Source: Omphiscola glabra
Taxonomy: Eukaryota; Mollusca; Gastropoda; Lymnaeidae
Reading direction: 5' to 3'
DNA: 64,000 nucleotides
Assembly (NCBI GenBank): GCA_964017045.1
Contig: OZ024802.1
Location: 26,786,293-26,850,292, forward strand
Each line of letters begins with the position of its first letter. Positions within the stretch are counted from its first letter, which is position 1. This document shows, in pieces, positions 1-13,700 of this stretch. The notes under the pieces are model-generated. The model did not search any database. It was not told where the DNA came from and was given only the letters and a program-made list of their open reading frames with translations. The translations under genes were made by a program, and so were the position numbers.

Positions 1-1781
1 ATTTCTACTCTACCAAGTAGCAATGAATAAAAGTGCTATTTTATCAGCATGATATTTTATAGCATTCAAACTTTTTATTAAAGTTTTATAACAAGTTAGA
101 CATTTGTAAAATTATACTTGGGGTCTCAAAAAGTCAAGTGGCATGGACTTCTACCAACCTCTGAAAAGCTCTAGGGCTAAAATCTCAATGCTAACCCGAT
201 GTCAGCTTTCAATTCTTAGTGGGCCTTGTGATTTTAAGTAATCTTTGCCGTACAGATGATCCGAGCTAACAATATTCTGACTGAGGAGACTTTTGCTCTT
301 TTTGATGGTGCTCTTTTACAAGTAATTATTATTAGTCAACCAACTTTCCTTTTTGTGACCACCAGATTGCCACATCCAAAGCAACCACCCCTTCGGTACT
401 CATAGGGGGCCATACATAAATAAATTCATGCTTTTTTGGTCAATTTTGGGACACACCCCCCCCCTCCCCAACATCAAAAAAAGGCTTCACAAATTCTTGA
501 CCACCTTCAACACCCCCCCCCCCCATATGTGACATCATTTATGGACTGCCCGATACTCATACCCAACAGTTATCGCCACTGTGACTGGAGTATAGACTAG
601 TTAAATTAAATATAGTTGTTGGCTAGCCTGTCAGAACTGTTAATTTTATTTGTAAGTTTATTCTTATGGTTGTTAAATTGTTAAATAGCGTGGTGAGCCC
701 AGCCCTAGGTTGGGGTAAGCCCTAGGCTGGGGTACTATGCTATACAAAACATCTTATTATAATAATATTGACAAAGGCCTAGCTGACTGGGTTGGTATTA
801 AAAATAGGCCTTTAGGACCTTTTAAATTTAATATATTAGCCTACTGACTAAATAGTCTGAAAAGTAAAAGCTTGATTTACCTATTTTACATGCATTGCAT
901 GCTTATAATCATGATAAAATAATTAAGTTTATTAATACGCATAGGCCTAGGCCTAATAATTACTTACTAATTTATGATTAATACTAATATTTTTAGTGCC
1001 TAATAAGCAAGTGACTAAAGTAAGTTTCAAATTAAGTCTTACTCTTAGTAGTCTTACACGTAAGACTAAAGAAAGTCTAAAAGTTAAAAGTCTTGGCTCA
1101 TCTGTAATTACTAATTTAAATAAGTATCAGTATTATAATATACGCACCTGAACTGCACTTTAACCATTATTATTAGTATTTAGTAGTAGTATTAGTATTA
1201 CTAATTTTAATTGAATCAATTTTTTTTTAAATATGCAATATTATGCTATTCAAATTAATGCAAGTAATCTACCGGCAGTATTCTACTCTTACTAACTACA
1301 CTTACCAAGACCAAGAAGAGTCAAGAGACTAATACTATTACTTATTACTACAAATTAAATTTAACTAAACTAATAAATACTAAAATTAAAACTAAATTAA
1401 AACTCCATTCAAACTTAGTAAGTTACTAACCAAGAGTATACTTTGGGCTCATCGACTGTTTCTTCCAAAGGCATCTGCCCATTGGCGTTCTTAAAACACG
1501 ATAATAGGCAGCCCATTTCTTTCCAGGCCTAAACTCTAAACTATGTTTTCCTACAAATACAGAACTATCTAAAATGAACTGAAATTTTGTCGGATGCTTG
1601 TCAAAGCTTGATTGGAAACAGAAGCACCGGTTACAGAACCGATGTAAATAAGATCTTGTAAACTGATTGGCTCAATCATATCTTCCATGTCAGAATTCTT
1701 TAATAGTGAAGTTTTTGAAATGCATTTTGAATAGTTTCAGGTCACTTTGTTTTTTAACACGAGAGTAATTACCCTTGCAAA
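1..1781. other. Upstream region of SMYD4-like gene, no gene recognised
   Basis: AT-rich non-coding sequence with poly-C tracts near 459-475 and 511-524 and short TTAGTA/AGTATT-rich stretches near 1170-1210. An inverted CCAAT motif (gattgg) lies about 115 bases before the SMYD4 start codon, near 1665-1670, a plausible promoter element. A minus-strand open frame of about 80 codons at 1426-1671 lacks an upstream ATG and is treated in the findings. No other coding signal was recognised. Confidence 0.5.
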
Positions 1782-4700
1782 ATGGCAGCTCCCATGGATT
1801 TTGGGAATTGGCAAAAATCAATTGATACGCTCTTACAAACAATAAAACCTAATAATTTGAAGGCTTTCAATTTGCTGCAAACAAATAAAGAACGCGTAAC
1901 ATTTATTTTCAAGCATCGTCTTTTAAAGTGAGGAACTCGATTTTTTAATTTAAACTAGCCTAATAATAATGCGCAAAATCAAAACTCCATTTCCGTTCAT
2001 TCAGCAAAATTTACCTTATAATATAATTCAAAATCATAATGTTTTAGTTATAGGTAGTCTATTACTTGGGTAAAAAATTATAAAAATATTACAATTGTAT
2101 AGAGGCAAACTTCAAATGAAAAATTAAACCAGTATTAATTCTCTAGCTTTAACTTTAGTACTTTTTGAGTTATGACTATGAATTGTTAAAAGAAGTGGCT
2201 GCCTACGCAGCAGCTTCTGCGCTGTACCTATGAATACCATGGACCTATGCCTGCATACACTGGGGCAAAATATTACCATTGGCTTCATCTTCAGATATGG
2301 TTGTTAAATCTTTTGATGTGGAATTTTTTTATCGCAAAAATTTACATTTTTTTCAGAATCAAAGAAGAGGGAAAAAGGAGTCTGTTGGGTTTATAAAAAA
2401 TTTTTTTAAATATTATATTTTGGTTATAAGACTAAACTTGGTATCACATGAATTATGAAAGATAATTGAATGGGTTATATGTTTGTAAACTTATTTCTTC
2501 AGTTTAAATAAAATAAGTAACAGAAAAGAAACAAAATGTGAAAAAAATTATATGAATGCAAAACCATTTTTTCCCCAAAACCTATGATGTACGCATTCCT
2601 CATCTTCACTTCGATAACTCAAATCCTCTAAAACTACTACTATCAGAATCATGCGATGGATCTAAATATTAATCATCTTCACTTTCAAAAGAAATAGTAT
2701 CAAACAATTCCAAAGCTTTTTGAGCTGTTAATTATCTACTAGGAAACTTACTCACCTACTAGGGCCTGGGTAGCCATAGTAACAGTAGAAAAAAAAAGCG
2801 AAGAAAATCATTAAAATAATGTTTCAAATGACAAGAAGTAAAACTTGGTTTCGCTTATAAACAATGAAGTACCACTCTTCTATGTAAACGTCTTATTTAA
2901 AAAAAGCTCATAAAAGTTTAACCGAGAAATAGCAAAGAAACAAACATGATATTGAAACAATAATGAGTGTGTTCGTCAGTGCTTTTGAGAACTGCGGATG
3001 AACACATTGTTCGTTGCGCCGCAGCAAAAGAGTTAAATATGATCTTGTGTGGTCTTGTGATAAATGTTAGAATGGTAATGAAATCACACATGGGGATTAG
3101 GGATCAATTCCCAGATCCCAATTGAGTTTTTCTAGGCCGAAATCTTCTTTTTTTTTCTCATCTGAATTAAAAAATATATTTTATTATTAAATTATTATGC
3201 TCATTTGTAAAAAAGTATTCAATTTTATTTTGTAGTACCGTAATTTAAATTTTCATCATTTGCGAATTATCAAGTGTTCAAACTTGGACAAGATGTGGCA
3301 GCCTTTAAATTTAAATAATAATCTGGTAAACTGCATTAAAATAAGCAAAAAACATTTTAGTGAAACCATTGATTAGCACAAACTCTTGAGACCAAAGCAA
3401 GGTGGTTATATTTTCAGTGGTATGCTATTTTCAGGTTCAACGAGTATGATGATCATAATGCTTAACAGATACATTTGCAAAAAAAGAGTTTTAGTTTGTA
3501 GAGAATTATAAATTTGATTTTGACTAGCTGAAATCTAAAATATTGAATTCATGAAAAGATCTCTCACTTTTGATTCTTTTATGGATCATAATATACTGTA
3601 TATGATACAATATTAAAATCTTAAATATCCCATTGTAATAAGAATTATTATTTTTTCTTCATTAACTAGATTTTAGTGCGGAAATGTTATTTAAATGTTT
3701 AATTTCATAAAATGTTTTACATTTTAAGAAAAAAAAGTATAATAAGGGTTAAAGTTAAATCCTTGTGATTTGGAAAGAAAGAAATTAAATACCGGTACAT
3801 AAAATAAGTTTAGCTCACACTATCTCATTAAGTTTTGTGTACAGGTATAAAATAAAACACATTTTACTTCAATATTTCTGTTTAGTTATGTTGAGTGGCT
3901 TCCAGCTTATTTTGAAGCTTGCAAAAGTTGGCATGGAAAATCTAAAGAAGTTGCACAAGTCTGGCGGAATAAAGGCAACAAATTATTTCAGCTTAAGAAA
4001 TATGTTGAAGCCATAGAGGCATATACTCAGGTACTTAAACTCTTATGAAATCGGTTGCACACCTTTCTTTATCAATAGCACTATACATAACATAAGCTAG
4101 AGCTGTTCAAAATAATTTTCAGGGGTTTTGATTTTGATAAGAATTTTCATTTTTGGATTGCCTCATAGGCCAGACCATAAGTTTAAATTAACTCTTTCAA
4201 AATGTATTATCTTGTTTCAAAAGTTATGCTTTTTTGATGCTCTATTGTGGTTCAGAGTTGCCTAAATTCCCCTTGTGATAATGAAGATGACCTGCCTCTT
4301 AGTTTTGGTAACAGATCAGCAGCCTTTTTTCATCTGGCTTTGTACAAGGTGAGTTTGTGGAAAACCTTTGATCAGTCTGAAATATTCACACTAAGTCCCA
4401 TAATATAAGTGGTGGGTGGGGTAAAAATTTGAGAATATTCATTTTGCTTTAGTTTCTTTACAAATTATTTTTTGCAGTATGCAAAGATATTGATTTAAAA
4501 TAGTTTATTTTGTATTGTACATATTATTCAAACTTGGTATTTAGTCCCAGAATACAATAATGGGTTAATATTGTTTATATTATTTAATATTCTAATGAAT
4601 TTCAATGTATTTAAAAATTTAAATAACACGGTGGTGCTGTTAGGAGTTCTCTTAGTTAATTTATCTTTGTTTAAAGGACTGTCTTCTTGACATTGAGAGG

Positions 4701-7700
4701 GCTGAACAGAATAGATTCCCTGTTGAGTCCTTACACAAATTGCTGGCAAGAAAGACATCTGCACATCTCAAGCTTGGACAGAAACAAGAAGCTGAAAAAA
4801 GTAAACTTCTTTTTTTATGTAAACCATTTTCATGAAACCAAAATCTGACATACAATTTCATTCATCATCCTGTAGTTTTAGACTCTTTTAAATATATAAA
4901 CTCAACAAAGTCATCTCCTAATTATTTGGTGTGTCAAATAATATAGCAATAAGGCTTCAGTAAGCTAACACACTCAGAAAAGTCATGGGCGGTAATTTAT
5001 TTGAATTTAGTCATCTGATATTAAATTCATTTGTTACAGGTTACCAGATATTAACAGAATTTGTAAATGGTAAACAGTTTTGTCTGCAAGGTAGTAAAAA
5101 AGGTAACAAAATGTAACAATACTTTGTTTGTTTGTTAAGTACATTTTTTAAAACATTTGTAATTTTGTAGACAGCACATTGAAGCTGTATTTCTTGTTAA
5201 GAATATTTATCCATGGGCTCAAAATGACTATGTACAATGTAATCAAAACACATTTCCATTTATTTGGATGAAGAAAATAATCTTATCTTCTATTATCTTA
5301 TCCTATAGATGAATGTTAACATGAGTATTAATACTTTTTAGTCATTTCTGCTGAACAAATATCTGGTTAGCACTTTCAAAATTTCACAATAAATATATAT
5401 TTATTTATGAAAGCTATTTTCTTCAAACAAAGAATAAATAATAATTTATGAAATATTTACCATTTTTTAAGATATGATTGCGACATTTGACTAAAAAAAA
5501 TTCTAAAACAAAACTAAGACTTTCCTTTAGTCAAATGTTGTAAATTTTGTTTTAAATGTCAAAACATCAAGATTTTAAAAGATTCGTTTTCAGTCATTTT
5601 ATTCTTAATCAATAAAAAAAGACAGTTTCTTACCCCTACTTTTGACAATGTGTTGTGTACAAAAAGGACATTCCAAACACTGTAGGTCTTATTATTTTTT
5701 AAAACAGATGAATTTCTCAAGGAAGTGTCTTCTATCGAAAATTCATTGCTTGATATGTAAGTTTGTCACTATTAAACTAAACATGTAAATCTTTTAGACT
5801 TTAAATTTTTTTATAATAATCAATTATTTTTCTTTTTGAAGAAAAATTTTGAGGTATTACTATATTTCTTTTATATTTTTAAAAACACTTTAAAAAAATA
5901 AAATTTAAGATAAATAAATAATTAGTTTGCAAAATACAGTTTTAAAATAATTTTTCTCCCACACTGAAATTTTTAAGAATTTGCAAATTAGTTTAAACAC
6001 AACATAAAGCAGTAGTTATTTAATTAAACTTTAATTCAGCTATTTTTTTAATTGAACCAATTAAGCCATGATTTGTCACATGACCCAGCAAAAGAAGAGC
6101 AAGAAGTTCCCTCACTCTTTGCTGGGACGAACTCCTTAATCAGCCAGGCATCCAAAGCTGTTTCCTTTACTGTCAATCTTGATAAAGGGAGGCATCTATT
6201 GGTAACAAAATCTGCTTTTTTTTCAATTATATCACTTCACTTCATTTTATAGGGTGCCTGTCAACTTTCAGAGGTTGAGTTAACTTAACATCACAACTTT
6301 ATTAAGTTAATTTATAAATAATTATCTGTTTTTTTATATTTAACTTTAACTAGAAATAACCTTCAAAACAATCGCATAGGCGATGCATCAACTTCCAATC
6401 TACTAAAGTTACTTGATTAAACATGCATTTAAGTATTGCAGGTTATAAGAATCCCAATTGTTAATGCTGATTTCTGGTACTTTAATTTTGTGGGCCTTTC
6501 AAACACAGCATTATTCTTTTTATATCAAATTCATAGTATAAAAAGTCAAGATTTTTGTTAGTGTTAAATAAATATGAAAAAGATAATGTCACTGCTTTCC
6601 CACTCAAGTTGACACGCATGAAAACGGTTCAGCAGTAAAAAAAATGGTCTTATGTATCTTTAAATGTATTTAAAATGGAATTATTAAAATTAGTGTTTTT
6701 ATTGTAAAAAATAAAAATTATACTTTTAAATGTGGTTTCTACTGCCTAAAAAGTTAAGTTTTTTCATTTATCATGTGGGAAATGTAGTCCATAAAAATTA
6801 TTTTAGTTACTATTAACTTCAAGCCCTTGTTTGAACACTTTTTATGATTATATTTTTGTTTTAAACTCCAGGCGAATGAATCTATTCCCAAAGGATCAAC
6901 AATAATAGTTGAGCGCCCATTTGCCGCTGTTCTACTCCCAGACCATTATGAAACACATTGTCATCATTGCTTTACTCCCCTTAAATTCTCCGCTATAGGG
7001 TAGGTAACTTATTTGACTCAACATGGTCAAAGAGAGTAAATCATTGCAAAATCTTGTTTTTTAATTACCATGATTTTTAAAAAAAAAGTGATAAATTTTA
7101 ATTTAAATAAATAAAAGATTTTTTTTTCCTATGTACAATTTATCCAATTTCTTTTCTCAAATATATTCAAACCCTGCTTTAATATATCATATATTAGATT
7201 TAAAATATACTTCAGTAGCTAAGTAATATTTTTCTAATCTTCATGTTATCTTGCCAATGCTTGGCTTTTCTAATATTGGCACAAATATTATTATGAATGT
7301 GTGAACCACCAAATCAAACCCCCTCAATGGTCAGTCTCATTAGTCAACATTCACCACCATCCAGCACCACAGGGATGGACGGATGGGTTTAGTGGTGGGG
7401 CAGGCCAAAACCCTACATGGGCTGAAGCGCCACAGGGATGGATGGATGGGTTTAGTGGTGGGGCAGGCCAAAACCCTACATGGGCTGAAGCGCCACAGGG
7501 ATGGACGGATGGGTTTAGTGGTGGGGCAGGCCAAAACCCTACATGGGCTGAAGCGCCACAGGGATGGACGGATGGGTTTAGTGGTGGGGCAGGCCAAAAC
7601 CCTACATGGGCTGAAGCGCCACAGGGATGGACGGATGGGTTTAGTGGTGGGGCAGGCCAAAACCCTACATGGGCTGAAGCGCCACAGGGATGGATGGATG

Positions 7701-10700
7701 GGTTTAGTGGTGGGGCAGGCCAAAACCCTACATGGGCTGAAGCGCCACAGGGATGGACGGATGGGTTTAGTGGTGGGGCAGGCCAAAACCCTACATGGGC
7801 TGAAGCGCCACAGGGATGGACGGATGGGTTTAGTGGTGGGGCAGGCCAAAACCCTGTATGGGCTGAAGCGCCACAGGGATGGATGGATGGGTTTAGTGGT
7901 GGGGCAGGCCAAAACCCTACATGGGCTGAACCTTTACAGGGATGGACGGATGGGTTTAGTGGTGAGGCAGGCAAAAGCCCTACATGGGCTGAAGCGCCAC
8001 AGGGATGGATGGATGGGTTGAACTAGCATGATCATGTCCATAGACTTCCTTTAATTTAAATCCTGTCAACACTTTGAGGAATACACTCATCTGCCAACTT
8101 ATTTCCCCCATGATTTGATTTCATGTTTGCTGCCTCATGTAAGTTAATTCTTCCTGTTTTGCAGGTGTGATCAGTGTAATACTGTCAGATTCTGCAATGA
8201 ATTATGTAAGGAAACAGCCTGGTCAACATATCACAGAACAGAATGTCGATACTTAGATCTGTTTCACTCTGTAAGTTGAAGGAACCATTTACGGGGTTTT
8301 AAAATAGCTTTGAAAAATTATATTTATAACTATTGAAATAAATTTTTACATTTTTTTTTAAAGCAAAGGGAAGGTGTTTTACTATGTCACTGGTAGTTAT
8401 ACTGCGGCTGGTTAGATTTTCTTGAATATAAAAAAAATAATTTACCTTGAAGAAAAAAATACAGCGACAGATATAATATAACTCATTGTGTGACAATAAT
8501 TTATTTTACATTTCTCAAAGATCATCAAGCCAAGCTATATCATAATAAACATGATAAAATTAAGGTCCTAATCTATGAACATCAGTAATAAAGTTTACTA
8601 ACACTGCTAAGTAATGAATATTTCATTAATGGTTTAAGTTTATGTTCATAAATTTACAAATTCAACCTGATTTGATTTCCGACAGGTTGCCATTGCTCAC
8701 CTGGAGCAATCTTTTCCACCCTAGTATTATTAAACGTTTGAGTTCCGACAGGTTGGCATTGCTCACCTGGAGCAATCTTTTCCACCCTAGTATTATTAAA
8801 CGTTTGAGTTCCGACAGGTTGGCATTGCTCACCTGGAGCAATCTTTTCCACCCTAGTATTATTAAACGTTTGATTTCCGACAGGTTGGCATTGCTCACCT
8901 GGAGCAATCTTTTCCACCCTAGTATTATTAAACGTTTGAGTTCCGACAGGTTGGCATTGCTCACCTGGAGCAATCTTTTCCACCCTAGTATTATTAAACG
9001 TTTGATTTCCCACAGGTTGGCATTGCTCACCTGGAGCAATCTTTTCCACCCTAGTATTATTAAACGTTTGATTTCCGACAGGTTGGCATTGCTCACCTGG
9101 AGCAATCTTTTCCACCCTAGTATTATTAAACGTTTGAGTTCCCACAGGTTGGCATTGCTCACCTGGAGCAATCTTTTCCACCCTAGTATTATTAAACGTT
9201 TGAGTTCCGACAGGTTGGCATTGCTCACCTGGAGCAATCTTTTCCACCCTAGTATTATTAAACGTTTGATTTCCCACAGGTTGGCCATTGCTCACCTGGA
9301 GCAATCTTTTCCACCCTAGTATTATTAAACGTTTGATTTCCCACAGGTTGGCCATTGCTCACCTGGAGCAATCTTTTCCACCCTAGTATTATTAAACGTT
9401 TGAGTTCCGACAGGTTGGCATTGCTCACCTGGAACAATCTTTTCCACCCTAGTATTATTAAACGTTTGAGTTCCGACAGGTTGGCATTGCTCACCTGGAG
9501 CAATCTTTTCCACCCTAGTATTATTAAACGTTTGAGTTCCGACAGGTTGGCATTGCTCACCTGGAGCAATCTGTTCCACCCTAGTATTATTAAACGTTTG
9601 ATTTCCGACAGGTTGGCATTGCTCACCTGGAGCAATCTTTTCCACCCTAGTATTATTAAACGTTTGATTTCCCACAGGTTGGCCATTGCTCACCTGGAGC
9701 AATCTTTTCCACCCTAGTATTATTAAACGTTTGATTTCCCACAGGTTGCCATTGCTCACCTGGAGCAATCTTTTCCACCCTAGTATTATTAAACGTTTGA
9801 TTTCCGACAGGTTGCCATTGCTCACCTGGAGCAATCTTTTCCACCCTAGTATTATTAAACGTTTGATTTCCGACAGGTTGGCATTGCTCACCTGGAGCAA
9901 TCTTTTCCACCCTAGTATTATTAAACGTTTGAGTTCCGACAGGTTGGCATTGCTCACCTGGAGCAATCTTTTCCACCCTAGTATTATTAAACGTTTGATT
10001 TCCGACAGGTTGGCATTGCTCACCTGGAGCAATCTTTTCCACCCTAGTATTATTAAACGTTTGAGTTCCGACAGGTTGGCATTGCTCACCTGGAGCAATC
10101 TTTTCCACCCTAGTATTATTAAACGTTTGATTTCCCACAGGTTGGCATTGCTCACCTGGAGCAATCTTTTCCACCCTAGTATTATTAAACGTTTGATTTC
10201 CGACAGGTTGGCATTGCTCACCTGGAGCAATCTTTTCCACCCTAGTATTATTAAACGTTTGAGTTCCCACAGGTTGGCATTGCTCACCTGGAGCAATCTT
10301 TTCCACCCTAGTATTATTAAACGTTTGAGTTCCGACAGGTTGGCATTGCTCACCTGGAGCAATCTTTTCCACCCTAGTATTATTAAACGTTTGATTTCCC
10401 ACAGGTTGGCCATTGCTCACCTGGAGCAATCTTTTCCACCCTAGTATTATTAAACGTTTGATTTCCCACAGGTTGGCCATTGCTCACCTGGAGCAATCTT
10501 TTCCACCCTAGTATTATTAAACGTTTGAGTTCCGACAGGTTGGCATTGCTCACCTGGAGCAATCTTTTCCACCCTAGTATTATTAAACGTTTGAGTTCCG
10601 ACAGGTTGGCATTGCTCACCTGGAGCAATCTTTTCCACCCTAGTATTATTAAACGTTTGAGTTCCGACAGGTTGGCATTGCTCACCTGGAGCAATCTTTT

Positions 10701-13700
10701 CCACCCTAGTATTATTAAACGTTTGATTTTCGACAGGTTGGCATTGCTCACCTGGAGCAATCTTTTCCACCCTAGTATTATTAAACGTTTGATTTCCCAC
10801 AGGTTGGCCATTGCTCACCTGGAGCAATCTTTTCCACCCTAGTATTATTAAACGTTTGATTTCCCACAGGTTGCCATTGCTCACCTGGAGCAATCTTTTC
10901 CACCCTAGTATTATTAAACGTTTGATTTCCGACAGGTTGCCATTGCTCACCTGGAGCAATCTTTTCCACCCTAGTATTATTAAACGTTTGATTTCCGACA
11001 GGTTGGCATTGCTCACCTGGAGCAATCTTTTCCACCCTAGTATTATTAAACGTTTGAGTTCCGACAGGTTGGCATTGCTCACCTGGAGCAATCTTTTCCA
11101 CCCTAGTATTATTAAACGTTTGAGTTCCGACAGGTTGGCATTGCTCACCTGGAGCAATCTGTTCCACCCTAGTATTATTAAACGTTTGATTTCCGACAGG
11201 TTGCCATTGCTCACCTGGAGCAATCTTTTCCACCCTAGTATTATTAAACGTTTGATTTCCAACAGGTTGGCATTGCTCACCTGGAGCAATCTTTTCCACC
11301 CTAGTATTATTAAACGTTTGATTTCCGACAGGTTGGCATTGCTCACCTGGAGCAATCTTTTCCACCCTAGTATTATTAAACGTTTGATTTCCGACAGGTT
11401 GCCATTGCTCACCTGGAGCAATCTTTTCCACCCTAGTATTATTAAACGTTTGATTTCCGACAGGTTGGCATTGCTCACCTGGAGCAATCTTTTCCACCCT
11501 AGTATTATTAAACGTTTGAGTTCCGACAGGTTGGCATTGCTCACCTGGAGCAATCTTTTCCACCCTAGTATTATTAAACGTTTGATTTCCGACAGGTTGG
11601 CATTGCTCACCTGGAGCAATCTTTTCCACCCTAGTATTATTAAACGTTTGATTTCCAACAGGTTGGCATTGCTCATCTAAGCTTGCGCATCATCTTGTGT
11701 GCTGCACTGGAGTTTCTAACAGGTCAGAAAACAAAATTCGTAGTGTCAAAAGTGAAGTCATTTAATTAACCATAGGGAAAAAAAAGGTTGTATTTACAGC
11801 CATTTATGGATTAATTTTTGTCTCAGGCCTTTATGATCTTTGACTGGTTACTGTATCTCTTATATATATTATGCTTCTGTAATGACTTGTGGAAGGCGTC
11901 CTAATTTACTGCTTCCGTTTCCAGCTCAATAATAAGTTCAATAGCGTGCAAAATATAATTCCCGATAACTACGCTTAATGATTTTTTTTTATTTTACATA
12001 ACGCAACTGCGTTTGGTGCGTAATATTTTCTTTTCAGAAAATGAAATTGTCTCAATTTAAGTATGGTATAAAAAATATTCGTTTTAAAAGGGGTTGGGAC
12101 ATCAGAATATTTAATATAGTTCATGGGCGTGAAATAAAAAGTGTGCAGTGATTATCATCGGGGGGAAAGGGGTGTAGCAAAAATTGATTCTTAAATGTGC
12201 ATGACTTGAGTTCATGACTTGAGTTCATGTTTTGTCAAGTAACTTTAGTAGATGAAAAGTTCACGCATTGCTGCCACCAATGTTTGGCGGTACTCTATTT
12301 TATGCATCTGCTGAATTTAGTTTTTCTTTGATGCTAACACCATGTCATTCTCAGCTTTTAAACTTTTTCTTCGTTTTTTAATAATTTCTTTTATAAATGG
12401 AGGAGTGTTGAAAATCCAATGTCACAGAAATTGGTAAAAGCAAATGAGATTAAAAATGAAAAATCGCTAAAGAGAAATTGTACTTTTTTTTTTTATAGTT
12501 TACTTTTTCAGCCCACAACTCTGCAGAACACCCTTTGTGGTTGTTTTGAAGAGGAAGCAGGACGCAATATATATATATTTTTTATTTCTTTTGCTGGCAT
12601 CTGTCCGTCACAATGGTGAGGATTTCGCTGGACAAATTCCACAAGGCCTGAAACAGACTGTCTGATGATTGGATGGCAAAAGGTCTGAACAAAGATGGAA
12701 TGTATGATAGAAGCTGGTTCCCAACAGCAAATCGCCTCTCTCCACGCCGCTGGATAAACCCAAGGGAACATCATGTGGATGATACAGTTTTGCACCAGTT
12801 GCGAGGCAAGAGTTGTCGGATTAACGAGTCCCATCCACCCAGGGTTCTAGTTCTGCTTGACTTGGCTTTGGTGGGGATTGAACTCCAGACCACCAATTTG
12901 AGATTTGCTCAGTTTAGACCACCCAGCAATATATATGTATGAGAGCTTAATGAATACCCGGTACTAAAAACAGATGTTTCCAGCAATGTGAAACTTATAA
13001 ACAATTCTGTTTTTTAAAGCTTAATGATTGTTGCCTTGTTTATTACTAGTGAGGAGCTCACATTTTGTTTTTTTAATTTTAGATTTTGTTCGTAATCAGT
13101 TGAAATACAGACTGTCTGATGATTGGATGGCAAAAGGTCTGAACAAAGATGGAATGTATGACAGAAGCTATGTGAGTGTCTATGACCTGATGACTCATGA
13201 GGACAGCACAGAACCCCAGGACATGTTGCAGTACTCTTTGGTTAGTGTTGCAGTACTCTTTGGTTAGTTCATGTTGGTTTAATCTTAGTAAGCCTAGCCT
13301 TTTGTTGAGTTTGGTTTGGGGGAGGGGGGAGTAGTTGATATCTGTGTATCTTAAACATATCACAAATAATAATTCTCAAGCTATGGATGGAACACTGTGT
13401 TCAATAGGCAGGCAAAATAAAATTCCCAGAGGTTAGCACTAATTTGGATTCTCATAAAAGTCTGTTACTTGAATGTATGTTTTGTCAAGCAACTGAAGTA
13501 AATGGAAAGTTCACACATTGTTGTCTCCATTATTTGGATAGTTATATCTAGTTTTTTTTCAATAACATACCAATTAACCTTTGTTAAGAACTGAAAGTAA
13601 GGACTTGAGGATATAGAAATTCATTTTTCCCCCCCAATTTGTCAGAATTTATTAGCGTGATTCACAGCTGTTGAAAAATGAAATAATAACTCATCAGTGA

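Noticed and set aside
7301..8026. 241-codon plus-strand frame and matching minus-strand frames
   Set aside because: Entirely the 63-bp intronic minisatellite; the open state follows from a stop-free unit divisible by 3, and it does not fit SMYD4 splice phase or family.
8669..11661. CRISPR-like regular repeat
   Set aside because: No spacers: units are contiguous and nearly identical, in a eukaryotic intron.
8642..11680. Many 120-408 codon frames on both strands
   Set aside because: All are the 66-bp array; frames change where 67-bp units occur, which a real gene would not tolerate.
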